From contig CAZHEA010000004.1 of the NCBI GenBank assembly GCA_964531165.1, positions 1 to 64,000 on the forward strand: a stretch of 64,000 nucleotides of DNA, written 5' to 3'. The DNA is from SZUA-229 sp964531165 (lineage in GTDB: Bacteria; Pseudomonadota; Gammaproteobacteria; SZUA-229). Shown here in pieces: positions 24,872-34,582 of the stretch. The translations under genes were made by a program, and so were the position numbers. Below the pieces are notes generated by a model. That model saw nothing but the letters and a program-made list of their open reading frames with translations, did no database searches and was not told the DNA's origin. Position 1 is the first letter of the stretch. The number at the start of each line of letters is the position of its first letter.

Positions 24872-26113
24872 ATGCAAAATAAAACAATCAAAACTTCAGA
24901 ACAACAATCAGCAGAGTTTAATACTGTAATGAATGTCTCATCAAAAAGGCAATGGCCAGTTGTTGTTGCTATTTTAATGTCGGCATTATTTATTGCCTTT
25001 TTATTAACGGCATTTAAACCGCAGGCCGAAAAAAAAGCCATTAAAAGTTCGCCGCCGCAAGCGGAATATATTGTTGCGCATAGTCAGTTAATGGCGGTGC
25101 CGGTTGTATCTCAGGGCAGTGTTAAAGCCAAAACTAGAATTAAACTGGTTGCTGAAGTGAGTGGTCGTATTACGCAGATGGCGAAGCTGAAATTTAATGG
25201 TGGTTTTTTTAAAAATGACGAGTTGCTTTTAAGTATCGATGATACGGATTATCGACTTGCTATGAGCCGCGCTAAAGCGCAGGTAGCGGCAGCACAACAG
25301 CAACTGGTTAAAGTTGAGATAGAAGCCGGCCAGGCTGAATATGATTTGCAACAAATAGGTCGAGACCCATCTAAATCCAGTGCTTATGCCTTGCGCAAAC
25401 CACAGCTGGCGGAGGCCCGGGCAAGTTTGCAGGCTGCGCAGGCAGACCTGCAAATTGCGCGGCTAAAAATGCAACGTACACGAGTTGTTGCGCCGTTTGC
25501 AGGACGGGTGGCGAGTAAGCAGGTGGATATCGGTCAGTATGTCAGTGCCGGTACCTTACTGGCTGATATTTATTCTACTGAAACGGTCACGGTACGTTTA
25601 CCATTAAGTTTGCAGCAGACTGAATTGCTGGGTATTAAACTACGCCAAAATAAAAACCCGGCTGAAGCAGTTAGTATTCGTTTGTTTTCTGAGTATGCCG
25701 AAAAAAAATATCAATGGAATGCTGTTTTTAGTCATACTGAAGGTGAACTGGATTTGCGTAATCGACTGGTTTATCTTGTTGCTGATGTGAATGAGCCTTA
25801 TGCCAGTGACTCACAATTTCCCAATCGTCCACCATTAACACCGGGTATGTTTGTAAAGGCCGAATTGCGCGGACAGAAAAAAACATTATTTAAATTGCCC
25901 CGATCTGTTCTGCGATTTAACAATCATGTGTGGCTGGTTGATGCTCAAAATAAGTTGAAAATAATGCCGGTAACTGTGCTCACTAAAGATCGTGATTCGG
26001 TGTATATCAATCGTGGGCTGCAACAGGGTGATAGAGTTATTGTAAATGCCATTGATTTTCCGCTGAATGATATGTTGTTGTCTGCATCTGCATTAAAAGT
26101 CGATAATGAATAA
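24872..26113 (+). CDS. RND efflux periplasmic adaptor subunit
   Basis: A 413-residue membrane-fusion protein. One N-terminal membrane helix (about 28-48) anchors it to the inner membrane. A biotinyl-lipoyl-like motif precedes and follows a helical hairpin rich in Ala and Gln (about 130-195), then AGRVASKQVDIGQYVSAGTLLADI begins the beta-barrel domain (block quoted as short motif). It bridges the RND pump to an outer-membrane channel. Its stop codon overlaps the start of the pump gene by eight bases, indicating translational coupling. No TolC-type gene is adjacent. Confidence 0.92.
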   Translation: MQNKTIKTSEQQSAEFNTVMNVSSKRQWPVVVAILMSALFIAFLLTAFKPQAEKKAIKSSPPQAEYIVAHSQLMAVPVVSQGSVKAKTRIKLVAEVSGRITQMAKLKFNGGFFKNDELLLSIDDTDYRLAMSRAKAQVAAAQQQLVKVEIEAGQAEYDLQQIGRDPSKSSAYALRKPQLAEARASLQAAQADLQIARLKMQRTRVVAPFAGRVASKQVDIGQYVSAGTLLADIYSTETVTVRLPLSLQQTELLGIKLRQNKNPAEAVSIRLFSEYAEKKYQWNAVFSHTEGELDLRNRLVYLVADVNEPYASDSQFPNRPPLTPGMFVKAELRGQKKTLFKLPRSVLRFNNHVWLVDAQNKLKIMPVTVLTKDRDSVYINRGLQQGDRVIVNAIDFPLNDMLLSASALKVDNE

Positions 26114-29100
26114 GTTAATAGCCTGGTTTGCAGAAAATCAGGTGGCTGCCAATCTGGTAATGCTGTTGATTGTAGTGGCCGGCTTATTATCATTACAGAC
26201 GACCCGTAAAGAATTAATCCCCAATATTTCATTAGATAAAGTTAGTATCAGTGTAGCCTTCCCCGGTGCATCACCGAAAGAAGTTGAGAGGACAATATGC
26301 ATTCGAATTGAAGAAAATATATTTGATATTGAAGGCATTCGTAAATTAACCAGTCGGGCATCTGAAGGTGTATGTAGTGTTATTGCGAGCATTGAGTCGA
26401 GTTATCATTCGCGTGAAATCATGGATGAAATTAAATCGCGAATTGATACTATCTCGACTTTTCCTGAGCAGGCTGAACGCGCGTTAATACGTGAAATCAG
26501 TATTAAAAGTAGTGTCGCCAGTGTTGTTGTATCGGGTAATGCGGATGAGCGAACGCTGAAATATATTGCCCAAAACGTACGTGATGAGTTAACAGAAATA
26601 AAAGGTATTACACAGGTTAAGCTGGTTAATGCCAGAAATTATGAACTTTCAATTGAATTATCTGAAAGTAGTTTACATGAGTATGATTTAAATTTTGATG
26701 AGGTAGCTGGTGCGGTGCGTGTGGCTTCTCTGGATTTGCCCGCTGGGCGTTTAAAAACCAGCAGTGGTGATGTGTTGCTACGCACGCAGGCACAGGCCTA
26801 CACCGGCGAAGAATACGAACAGTTAACCTTGCGGGCAAATGCTGATGGTAGTTCAATTAAACTGGCGGATGTGGCCACCATTATTGATGGTTTCGAGGAT
26901 GTAGAGTTCAGCGGTGAATTCAATGGCAAGCCCGGGTTATTGATTACGGTTTACCGGGTGGGTGAACAAAATATTTTAGGAATTTCGGATAGCATAAAGC
27001 AATATATTGAAGAAAAGTCACCACAGTTACCCCATGGCATTGAATTAAATATCTGGCAGGATAAATCCAGTTATTTTAAGAGTCGTATGTATTTATTGAT
27101 TCGCAATGCGATGACCGGTCTGTTGTTAGTGTTTTTAATTCTGGTGTTGTTCCTGCGTTTACGTCTGGCTTTCTGGGTAAGCCTGGGTATTCCGATTTCA
27201 TTTATGGGCGCTTTCTGGCTATTGCCGCATGTTGATGGTTCCATCAATATGATTTCGATGTTTGGCTTTATTCTGGTGTTGGGAATTGTGGTGGATGATG
27301 CCATTGTGGTAGGGGAAAATATTCATAAGCACCATCTTCGAGGCAACCTGGGTTTAAAGGGGGCTATAGATGGTGCGCAGGAGGTTTCCAAGCCGGTAAT
27401 ATTTGCGGTGTTAACCAGCGTAGTGGCATTTATGCCTATCTTATTTCTGCCGGGTGCAGAAGGTCGTTTATGGATGGTGATTCCGCAGGTGGTGATATTA
27501 ACGCTGTTGTTTTCATTAGCTGAATGTTTATTTGTGTTGCCGGCACATTTAGCGCGGATTAAAACCCATGAGCAAAAAGAAAATCGTTTTACCCGTTTCC
27601 AGTCGGGTTTTTCAGACTGGTTGGATAATTTTATTGATACGGTTTATCGACCGACATTATTAAAAGTACTGAATTTTCGTTATATTACTTTATCGGCTTT
27701 TGTCGGTTTATTTATTGTTTTTGTGACGGTGCTGTATGCGGGCTGGATACATCTTCTGTTTTTCCCGAAAGTTGAAGGGGATATTGCTATTGCCAGTGTG
27801 AGTTTTTCGCAGGGCTCAAGCGTTGTTAAAACTGAGCAGGCGGTGGACAGAATTGAGGCAGCCGCATTGCAGCTTAAACAACAGTTAAAATTACGCACCG
27901 GTGTTGAGCAGATTGAAAATATTATTTCTACTGTTGGCATTCAGGCAATGAATCGCAGCGGTAAAAAAGGCGATCATGTGGGTGAGGTCTCACTGGCTTT
28001 GCGGGCATCAGAGAAGCGTGAAATTGATAGCGCGGAAATATTGAAATTATGGCGGCAGGCGGTGGGGCAAATTCCGGCGGCGACACAGCTGACATATCAG
28101 TCGAGCATTCGCGATTCCGGGCCGGATATCAGTATTGATTTAACCGCACGCAACCCTGAAGTGTTATTGGCTGCAGCAAGAGAATTAAAAAAACAGTTGC
28201 AACAATATAACGGTGTTTATGATATTCAGGACAGTTTTGATGCGGGTAAGAAAGAGATTCGCTTACACCTGAAACCAGCCGCTGAGCATTTAGGGATAAA
28301 CGCTAAGCTGCTGGCACGACAGGTGCGACAGGCTTTTTATGGTGAAGAAGTACAACGTATACAGCGCGGGCGGGATGATGTGAGGGTATTTGTGCGTTAT
28401 CCTAAAGGCCAGCGCCAGTCGGTATATTTTTTAGAGAGCATGTTTATTCATCTGGATAATGGTGTTGATGTGCCATTAACTGAAGTCGCTAATATAGAGT
28501 ACAGTGCCAGCCCGGCAGAAATTTTACGTATTGATCGAAAGCGAGTGATTACGGTGAGTGCGCGGGTTGATCAAAGTATAGGCGTACCGGCGCAGATTAA
28601 GCAGAGCCTGAATGTTGATTTTCTTAATCGAATAGCAAAGCAGTTTAATGGCGTGAAGTGGAGCCTCTCCGGTAGTCAGAAAGATCAGGGTGACATGATC
28701 AGCTCGATGATTCGCGGGTTTATACTGGCTCTGATTGGTATTTATGCATTGATGGCGATTCCATTTAAATCCTATACACAGCCATTAATGGTGATGAGTG
28801 CGATTCCGTTTGGCCTTATTGGTGCGCTGCTAGGGCATATGTTATTGGGGCTGGATATTAGTCTGCTTTCACTGAGCGGCATGATCGCGGTTGCTGGGGT
28901 GGTGGTGAATGATAACCTGGTGCTGGTCGACTATATTAATCGTAAGCGTGAACAGGGGGTGGAGCTCAGTCTGGCGATTCGTGAGGCTGGCGCCGCTCGC
29001 TTTCGGCCAATTGTGTTAACGTCTCTGACAACGTTTGCTGGCTTAACACCGCTGATGCTTGAGCGCAGTGTGCAGGCACAGTTTCTGATTCCGATGGCGG

Positions 29101-29204
29101 TGTCTCTGGCATTCGGGGTGATGTTTGCGACAATTGTGAGTTTGCTGCTGGTTCCCGCCAGTTATTATGTACTGGAAGATATGAAGCGTAAATTTCGGTT
29201 TTGA
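26106..29204 (+). CDS. RND efflux transporter permease
   Basis: A 1032-residue pump of the AcrB/MdtB-type superfamily with 12 membrane helices and two large periplasmic loops. The proton-relay Asp pair is in VLGIVVDDAIVVGENIHK of helix 4; the repeat-half signature VAGVVVNDNLVLVDYIN is in the second half. It exports hydrophobic or organic compounds by proton antiport, with unknown specificity. It works with the adaptor encoded immediately upstream. No local regulator is seen. Confidence 0.95.
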   Translation: MNKLIAWFAENQVAANLVMLLIVVAGLLSLQTTRKELIPNISLDKVSISVAFPGASPKEVERTICIRIEENIFDIEGIRKLTSRASEGVCSVIASIESSYHSREIMDEIKSRIDTISTFPEQAERALIREISIKSSVASVVVSGNADERTLKYIAQNVRDELTEIKGITQVKLVNARNYELSIELSESSLHEYDLNFDEVAGAVRVASLDLPAGRLKTSSGDVLLRTQAQAYTGEEYEQLTLRANADGSSIKLADVATIIDGFEDVEFSGEFNGKPGLLITVYRVGEQNILGISDSIKQYIEEKSPQLPHGIELNIWQDKSSYFKSRMYLLIRNAMTGLLLVFLILVLFLRLRLAFWVSLGIPISFMGAFWLLPHVDGSINMISMFGFILVLGIVVDDAIVVGENIHKHHLRGNLGLKGAIDGAQEVSKPVIFAVLTSVVAFMPILFLPGAEGRLWMVIPQVVILTLLFSLAECLFVLPAHLARIKTHEQKENRFTRFQSGFSDWLDNFIDTVYRPTLLKVLNFRYITLSAFVGLFIVFVTVLYAGWIHLLFFPKVEGDIAIASVSFSQGSSVVKTEQAVDRIEAAALQLKQQLKLRTGVEQIENIISTVGIQAMNRSGKKGDHVGEVSLALRASEKREIDSAEILKLWRQAVGQIPAATQLTYQSSIRDSGPDISIDLTARNPEVLLAAARELKKQLQQYNGVYDIQDSFDAGKKEIRLHLKPAAEHLGINAKLLARQVRQAFYGEEVQRIQRGRDDVRVFVRYPKGQRQSVYFLESMFIHLDNGVDVPLTEVANIEYSASPAEILRIDRKRVITVSARVDQSIGVPAQIKQSLNVDFLNRIAKQFNGVKWSLSGSQKDQGDMISSMIRGFILALIGIYALMAIPFKSYTQPLMVMSAIPFGLIGALLGHMLLGLDISLLSLSGMIAVAGVVVNDNLVLVDYINRKREQGVELSLAIREAGAARFRPIVLTSLTTFAGLTPLMLERSVQAQFLIPMAVSLAFGVMFATIVSLLLVPASYYVLEDMKRKFRF

Positions 29205-29396
29205 TCGTAACCCGCTCAAATTTTCGGCAAAATCGTATTTCAGGATCTATACTCATTAATTCTAAGTCTGTATAAACAGGATAGATTGTCTTAATGTAAT
29301 TAATTTCGCAGTATTGTTAGTTGGGAAATCACTAGAATGTTACCGGGAGCCGTACATTTCAGGAGGAGCTTCAGGGCGAAATTTCAGGGGTCATGT

Positions 29397-29762
29397 ATGG
29401 AAGATCAAGTGGAAAACCGCCGGCAATCGCCGCGGATTAGTTTAAAAGAAGCGCTCAATTTGAAAATCGTTTTCTCGTCTGAAAATCCGAATTTACTGGG
29501 TAAAACCTTATGTGGTTCAACGATTGATGTGTCTGCATCGGGTTTACGTATTGAGCTTAATCAGCAGATTAAAATCGACAGTGTTCTGGATGTGTGGGTG
29601 ACATTAAAAGAGAACGATAAAAAGTATTTTTTGACCGGCAATGTACGCTGGTGTCGCACATTGGAGACGGGTGAATACTTTCAGATTGGAGTGGTATTAC
29701 GTGAACGTTCTGACACGGTGACCGATCTGGACAGCTGGCAAGACGCGTTTAAAAATCGATAA
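29397..29762 (+). CDS. PilZ-domain protein
   Basis: A 121-residue single-domain PilZ protein that should bind cyclic-di-GMP. RRQSPR near residue 8 is the RxxxR motif, and DVSASG is the D/NxSxxG motif. The Met at 29397 has AGGGG seven bases upstream; the earlier Met at 29337 adds 20 non-conserved residues. A similar protein is encoded at 38864-39229 (both end in a VRWC/ICWC-type strand). The output target is unknown. Confidence 0.85.
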   Translation: MEDQVENRRQSPRISLKEALNLKIVFSSENPNLLGKTLCGSTIDVSASGLRIELNQQIKIDSVLDVWVTLKENDKKYFLTGNVRWCRTLETGEYFQIGVVLRERSDTVTDLDSWQDAFKNR

Positions 29763-29945
29763 TGCTAAGGCGCTCCAGTGGTTGTCGTCTGTGTAGCGCT
29801 ATTTCAAGCCCGCGGTTTGTATTGGTCGCTGTTGCTTTGTTTATTATTTATTTTGCTATTTGGTGAAGTTAGGGTAAGTTGTTTACAGGGAACGAAGATA
29901 ACTGCACCCTAAATGATAACAACACCTGTCTGAAGGGAGCAAAAT

Positions 29946-30866
29946 ATGTCTAAGAAACATCCTGTTATTGCGGTTACCGGTGCAAGTGGTGCAGGTACCA
30001 CAGTTGTACAACAGGCATTCAAAGAAATTTTTTTCCGCCAGAAAATTAATGCCGCCTTTATTCAGGGTGATGGCTTTCTTCGTTATAACGAAACTGAAAG
30101 TGAAGCGTATATTTCTCAACAACTGGCCAAAAAACGCCATATTAGTTGTTATGGTCCCGACCTCAATGATTTTGCAAAATTACAGAGTTGTTTTCAGCAA
30201 TATTCTGAAAATGGTAACTGTGATATGCGCTGTAAAGTGACATTAGAAAATCAGCATCTGCATAATGCTTCGATAGGTGAATTCACCCCATGGTTGCCTG
30301 GGCCTGATGATTCAGACTGCTTGTTTTATGAAGGAATGCATGGTGGTGTGGCGGCACAAACCTGGACCAGACGTAAATCTGAAAATGCCTCAGCTATTTT
30401 AAACGACAGGCGCAAGGCGAATGCCAATGGTGTAAATGCAGAACAGTATGTTGATTTGTTAATTGGTGTGGTTCCAGCCATTAATCTGGAATGGATTCAA
30501 CGTATTAATCATGATCGTGTTAATCGTAAACAGTCTGCTGAGCAGGTGACGCAGAAAATTCTTGAGCAACTTCAGGATTATATTCATTTTATCGTGCCAC
30601 AGTTTTCGGTTACGGATATTAATTTTCAGCGTGTGCCGGTGGTTGATACATCAAATCCGTTTGATTCTCAGCCGGTACCAACTGAAAAAGAAAGTATCGT
30701 TGTCATCAGTTTCAAAGAGCCGGAAAAGTACGATCTGGAAGATTATAAAGCGCGTATCGCCGGTGCTTTTGTATCAGGGCGAAAAAATCTAGTCGTGCCC
30801 GGAGGTAAAATGAGTCATGCACTGGATGTGATTTGTGCGCCATTAATAGAAGCACTGATTAAATGA
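29946..30866 (+). CDS. prkB: Phosphoribulokinase
   Basis: A 306-residue class I-type kinase. The P-loop-like GASGAGTT is at 12-19, and YEGMHGG near 130 holds catalytic residues. It phosphorylates ribulose-5-phosphate to ribulose-1,5-bisphosphate, the RuBisCO substrate. It is slightly longer than the roughly 290-residue proteobacterial enzymes. No RuBisCO or other Calvin-cycle gene lies in the window, so autotrophy is only a suggestion; E. coli also carries a lone prkB of unclear role. AAGGGAGC lies just upstream of the start. Confidence 0.88.
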   Translation: MSKKHPVIAVTGASGAGTTVVQQAFKEIFFRQKINAAFIQGDGFLRYNETESEAYISQQLAKKRHISCYGPDLNDFAKLQSCFQQYSENGNCDMRCKVTLENQHLHNASIGEFTPWLPGPDDSDCLFYEGMHGGVAAQTWTRRKSENASAILNDRRKANANGVNAEQYVDLLIGVVPAINLEWIQRINHDRVNRKQSAEQVTQKILEQLQDYIHFIVPQFSVTDINFQRVPVVDTSNPFDSQPVPTEKESIVVISFKEPEKYDLEDYKARIAGAFVSGRKNLVVPGGKMSHALDVICAPLIEALIK

Positions 30867-31109
30867 TCTAAAAAGCACAGGCTTGGTATTTCTAGATAAA
30901 TTTATCCGCATACCGTCAGTGTGATTTCTTAAGTAAAAAAGGACATTGCACTAATATTTGAGTTTTTATGTGTGATGATAGCCCGCATCTTTATCAGTTG
31001 CCGAGTTTAAAAATGCGTGATGTTACTAATATATTTTATAAAAATTTAAAAAGTTTGCAGTGTCTACATAAATGTATTTTTTAAATTATCAGAAAACGTT
31101 TTTACTTGG

Positions 31110-31376
31110 TTATTTTCCAATTCGGACTTCATCATAACGTCCGCTACTGCCGGTGAGTGATACATCATCATTTTCGGCCTCATTGCGTTTTTTCTCCGGT
31201 TTAGTCGAAAAAAAGTGATCAACAACCGAGCGGCTTTTATTCGGTGTTACCATTTTCTGTTTCTCATAGGTTCCCATGCTTTCCACGGGTGAGCGGTTAA
31301 CGACATAAATAATGCCAACACCGGTAATGACACCAAAGATGACAACTTTTAAAAATATGGAAACCGAGTTTTTCAT
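31110..31376 (-). CDS. Hypothetical membrane-anchored protein, 88 aa
   Basis: One N-terminal membrane helix (about 7-27) is followed by a short polar, charged tail, so it is probably anchored with its tail in the periplasm. No motif is recognised. It follows the basic 105-residue gene by 19 bases on the same strand. Composition and spacing support coding, but evidence is modest. Confidence 0.5.
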   Translation of the reverse strand: MKNSVSIFLKVVIFGVITGVGIIYVVNRSPVESMGTYEKQKMVTPNKSRSVVDHFFSTKPEKKRNEAENDDVSLTGSSGRYDEVRIGK

Positions 31377-31395
31377 AATCTGAATCTAACCTGTG

Positions 31396-31713
31396 TTAAG
31401 CCACTGTATTGACATATTTACCAATAATAGCACTTAAATTAGCATTGCAGGTTCGAGTTGATAGGCTTTTTCTGCGATGCAGGCTGCGCAGGCGTCTATT
31501 GTAAAGTACGGGTGTTTGCGCTCGTCTGCGTTCTTTATTCTTTCGACGTTCCAGTTTGCGCTGTATTTTTGTTGAGCCGATTGAGTCTTCGCTGGCAAAG
31601 GCTTTATTCAAGCGCCTGCGTTGGGTTAATGCGGAGATTTGGTTAGGCTGTATGGTTGGAATATTCGGCATAATAGTAAAGGTTAGTGTCTCCCTCAAAC
31701 TATATATCGACAT
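31396..31713 (-). CDS. Hypothetical basic protein, about 90-105 aa
   Basis: A very basic protein with RRR/ERRKNKERRR clusters near the middle and no membrane segment. Nucleic-acid or ribosome binding is possible but not shown. The start is uncertain: the Met at 31713 gives 105 residues, while the Met at 31671 (MPNIPTIQPN) gives 91 and begins a more protein-like N-terminus. Neither has a strong ribosome site. It is preceded by a perfect hairpin at 31740-31775. Confidence 0.45.
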   Translation of the reverse strand: MSIYSLRETLTFTIMPNIPTIQPNQISALTQRRRLNKAFASEDSIGSTKIQRKLERRKNKERRRAQTPVLYNRRLRSLHRRKSLSTRTCNANLSAIIGKYVNTVA

Positions 31714-31739
31714 ATTCTAGCGTTTCTTGAACAGGCTGT

Positions 31740-31775
31740 TTCCGGTGAGCAGGCATAAATTACCCCTCACCGGAA
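31740..31775. other. Perfect 10-bp hairpin upstream of a small gene
   Basis: TTCCGGTGAG (31740-31749) pairs perfectly with CTCACCGGAA (31766-31775) across a 16-base loop. It lies between two minus-strand genes: 23 bases after the stop of the 62-residue gene and 26 bases before the basic-protein start. There is no T-run on either side, so it may be an mRNA leader structure, a processing signal or a weak terminator. Confidence 0.6.
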
Positions 31776-31798
31776 TACCCGTTAGGTGCTGGTTTGTA

Positions 31799-31987
31799 CT
31801 ATGCGTTGTATGCGTACTGCTTGGCTGAATGTTTTTCCAGCTTATGGTTTAAAAAGCGGTAAGTGCCGCCAGAGTTAAATTTTATGACACTAAAGCCGTA
31901 TGCGCTAACCTGATCAACCGTTACTTCCTGACCTGTGCTCTTAATGCGAACACGGTCACCAATATTTAATGTATTGTCGTTATTCAT
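31799..31987 (-). CDS. Small protein with KOW/SH3-like fold, 62 aa
   Basis: The sequence NIGDRVRIKSTGQEVTVDQVSA looks like a short beta-barrel of the KOW/SH3-like type, followed by TYRFLNHKLEK. No enzyme motif is present, and nucleic-acid binding is possible. The Met at 31987 has GGAG about seven bases upstream; the ORF's earlier start at 32008 is not supported. Confidence 0.55.
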   Translation of the reverse strand: MNNDNTLNIGDRVRIKSTGQEVTVDQVSAYGFSVIKFNSGGTYRFLNHKLEKHSAKQYAYNA

Positions 31988-32239
31988 TTTATGTCTCCAA
32001 ATCACCAATTAGGGTTGTTATTTCAATGGACTACGCTTTAAAGTTAGACTAAGTTATTAACTAATGCAAGTAACTTTATGTAATTTATAGAAAAACAGCT
32101 GTATTTTGTGACGTAAGGTCGTATTTTGTAATAAAACAACCGACATTACAGCTGTAAAAATAATACGTTATGTAAGTAAGTTAGTTTAATTTGTTAGATA
32201 ACGCAAGTATCCTCATGTTTTATATGAAGAAAAATAGCT

Positions 32240-34384
32240 CTAGCTTGGGCCGTTTACGGCTTCTTTTGTGACTTCGGGTGACTGTTTGAGCTCAATAACT
32301 GGATTGCTGGCATCAGTAATGATGATATTGGTTGCGGGTAATGGCGGGTTTTTAGCTAATACGGGTGGCATGCGATCTTGCAGGCGCGTGACGGGTTTGT
32401 TCATTCTATATTCGTAAATCGCCATATAAGCTAGAACATTGCTGACGTATTCACGGGTTTCGGTGTAGGGAATCGTTTCTATCCAGCGTACGGCATCCAT
32501 ATTGTGTCGTTCAGGTAACCATTTTTCTACCCGATGGGGGCCGGCATTGTAAGCCGCGGTTGCCAGAACCTGCTGGCTATCCAGTTTGCTCAACATGCGC
32601 TCCAGGTAGCCTGTCCCCAGTCTAATGTTGGTGTTACTGCCCAATAGACTGTTTTTGCCGCGATAGCGTATTTTTAACTGTCTAGCCATATACCTTGCGG
32701 TATTGGGCATTAGCTGCATTAAGCCCATGGCTCCAACAGGGGAGCGGGCATCAGACATAAAGGCACTTTCCCGGCGGATAATGGCATAGGTCCAGGCCGG
32801 GTCTATTTTTCGCTGGTTTGACCAGTTAAAAACGTTCTTGTCTAAATGCATGGGAAACCTTAATTCAATATCATCACGGTAACGGGTTTTGCCCATGGTA
32901 ATAATCGCCCGGTCATGCCAGTTCCACGCCTGTGCAATTTTGGAGGCTGCCAGGCGTTGCTTGTTGTTAATCTGCTGAATCAGTTTATGCCATTCACGTC
33001 TGGCCGATAGCGTTTCTCCCATAAAATAAAACTCCCGGGCGCGTATCGCAGCGGGCTGTTTAAAAACGCTGTTCATGACGTCTGGCGAAGGTTCTACTGG
33101 TTTTTCTTCAAATGCATAGGGCAGGCTCAGGTGGTCTGCAGCGAGAAAGCCGTAGTAGCTGCGCTTTTGAGACAAGTATTGATATATGCCCAGTGCATCA
33201 TTTTCATTGCCTATTTGTTCATTGGCATGGGCCCACCAGTATTGCCAGCGATAATCTGACTGGTTGTGAGTACTTAAATCGCTGATGCTGTTGAGTACCT
33301 GTTGCCAGTCACCCTGGCGGATTGCGGTGCGAATACGCCATTCTTTAACGGCTTTATCTGCATAGGCATCAGGTATTCTAGCTAGCCACAGTCCGGCATC
33401 CGGCATATGTTTGCGTGCCAGGCGCAAACCGAAGTGACGGATGAGTTCAGCATGTTGTTGTTGGCTAAAATGCGTCGGCAGGATTTGCTGGTTAAGCTGG
33501 TAATAGGCGGCGATGGCCTGGTCGATATCTTTATAGCTCAGTCGCATTAAACCATGTTGTAAAATCGCCATCTTATCTGGGTGCTGAATATTGAGCATTT
33601 CGGCTGTGGTAACCAGTTGTGGCGATTTATGAATTTTTACCCATTTGCGTGCAATCTGCGCATCCTTAGCGGGCATTGATTTAATCAGAAAGCGCGCCAG
33701 CCGGTGGTTATTAACTGACATTGCAAGTGTGAATCGCTGCCAGATGATTTGTGGTGACTGTTTTCCTGCATGCTGCCATTGTTTGAAAACTACATCGCAG
33801 GCCTTAGGTAGTGAGCTGGCGGATAGCCATAAATTTTCTATTTTTGGGTAGGCAATGGATTGTTGTTGAGTGTGTAAAAGAGCATTGAGGTATCTGCATT
33901 GAGCGGTTACGCCATAACCCGGCTGATAAATATCGATCAACCGCTGCCAGTTTTTATTGCGGGCGGCATGTTTAATCAGCTTGCTACGAAAGCGGTTGCC
34001 AATCACCGTGTCTTCATTAGCCTGTAAAAAATGGTGAATCTGCCGGTTTGTTAAAACGGCGGGCTTAAACATTAATGCATTGTATTGCAGGTAAGGTTGT
34101 AGAGGATAGTCTCTTAATTTGGCTGAAAGCTGGCGGAATTTATAATAATGGTGGTCTTTGTAAGCCTGCTGAGCCTGTTGATAGAGCTTGCGCTGATTGG
34201 CGAGCTGTAAGCTTTGCTGTGATGTCTGGCTGCTTGATAAGTTAAGCAAATCCAAATTGGTGGAAGCGTAGCTTGCAGAAAATACGCCCGGTAGCATCAC
34301 GCCCGATAGCATCGCTAAGGGTAGCCACAGGCTAGAACGAAGAACGGACAGTAAAGCAGATGCTTGATGTCGTTGTTTTTGCAT
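32240..34384 (-). CDS. slt: Soluble lytic murein transglycosylase (Slt family)
   Basis: A 714-residue periplasmic enzyme that cleaves peptidoglycan to 1,6-anhydro products. A signal peptide (about 1-40, ending ASYAS) is followed by a long superhelical U-domain and a C-terminal lysozyme-like SLT domain. The catalytic Glu is in RRESAFMSD; GAMGLMQLMPNTA and AAYNAGPHRVEKWL are the family motifs. The Met at 34384 gives a proper signal peptide; the upstream GTG at 34468 adds a second hydrophobic stretch. The gene is last in a minus-strand run from 38796. Confidence 0.93.
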   Translation of the reverse strand: MQKQRHQASALLSVLRSSLWLPLAMLSGVMLPGVFSASYASTNLDLLNLSSSQTSQQSLQLANQRKLYQQAQQAYKDHHYYKFRQLSAKLRDYPLQPYLQYNALMFKPAVLTNRQIHHFLQANEDTVIGNRFRSKLIKHAARNKNWQRLIDIYQPGYGVTAQCRYLNALLHTQQQSIAYPKIENLWLSASSLPKACDVVFKQWQHAGKQSPQIIWQRFTLAMSVNNHRLARFLIKSMPAKDAQIARKWVKIHKSPQLVTTAEMLNIQHPDKMAILQHGLMRLSYKDIDQAIAAYYQLNQQILPTHFSQQQHAELIRHFGLRLARKHMPDAGLWLARIPDAYADKAVKEWRIRTAIRQGDWQQVLNSISDLSTHNQSDYRWQYWWAHANEQIGNENDALGIYQYLSQKRSYYGFLAADHLSLPYAFEEKPVEPSPDVMNSVFKQPAAIRAREFYFMGETLSARREWHKLIQQINNKQRLAASKIAQAWNWHDRAIITMGKTRYRDDIELRFPMHLDKNVFNWSNQRKIDPAWTYAIIRRESAFMSDARSPVGAMGLMQLMPNTARYMARQLKIRYRGKNSLLGSNTNIRLGTGYLERMLSKLDSQQVLATAAYNAGPHRVEKWLPERHNMDAVRWIETIPYTETREYVSNVLAYMAIYEYRMNKPVTRLQDRMPPVLAKNPPLPATNIIITDASNPVIELKQSPEVTKEAVNGPS

Positions 34385-34582
34385 TAAACCGGTTTCATAA
34401 ATAATCAAAAAATTAAGTATTATCAACAGTTTAGTTATTCTAATTAAAATAAGCGTGAATATGCTCACAATTAGTCATTAAAACGATGAATGGTAGTGAA
34501 TCATCTACAGACTAACACGGTGTACACCAAATGTTCATGTTCAATATCATTTAGACGGTTGATTGCTGATGACAATATTAAA

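Noticed and set aside
30968..31084. 38-codon ORF in the gap after phosphoribulokinase
   Set aside because: The sequence (MCDDSPHLYQLPSLKMRDVT) is plausible but has no ribosome site and no recognised relatives, so it is not listed as a gene.
31458..31646. Plus-strand Cys/Val-rich 62-codon ORF
   Set aside because: It is the mirror of the basic minus-strand protein; its composition follows from the Arg-rich opposite frame.
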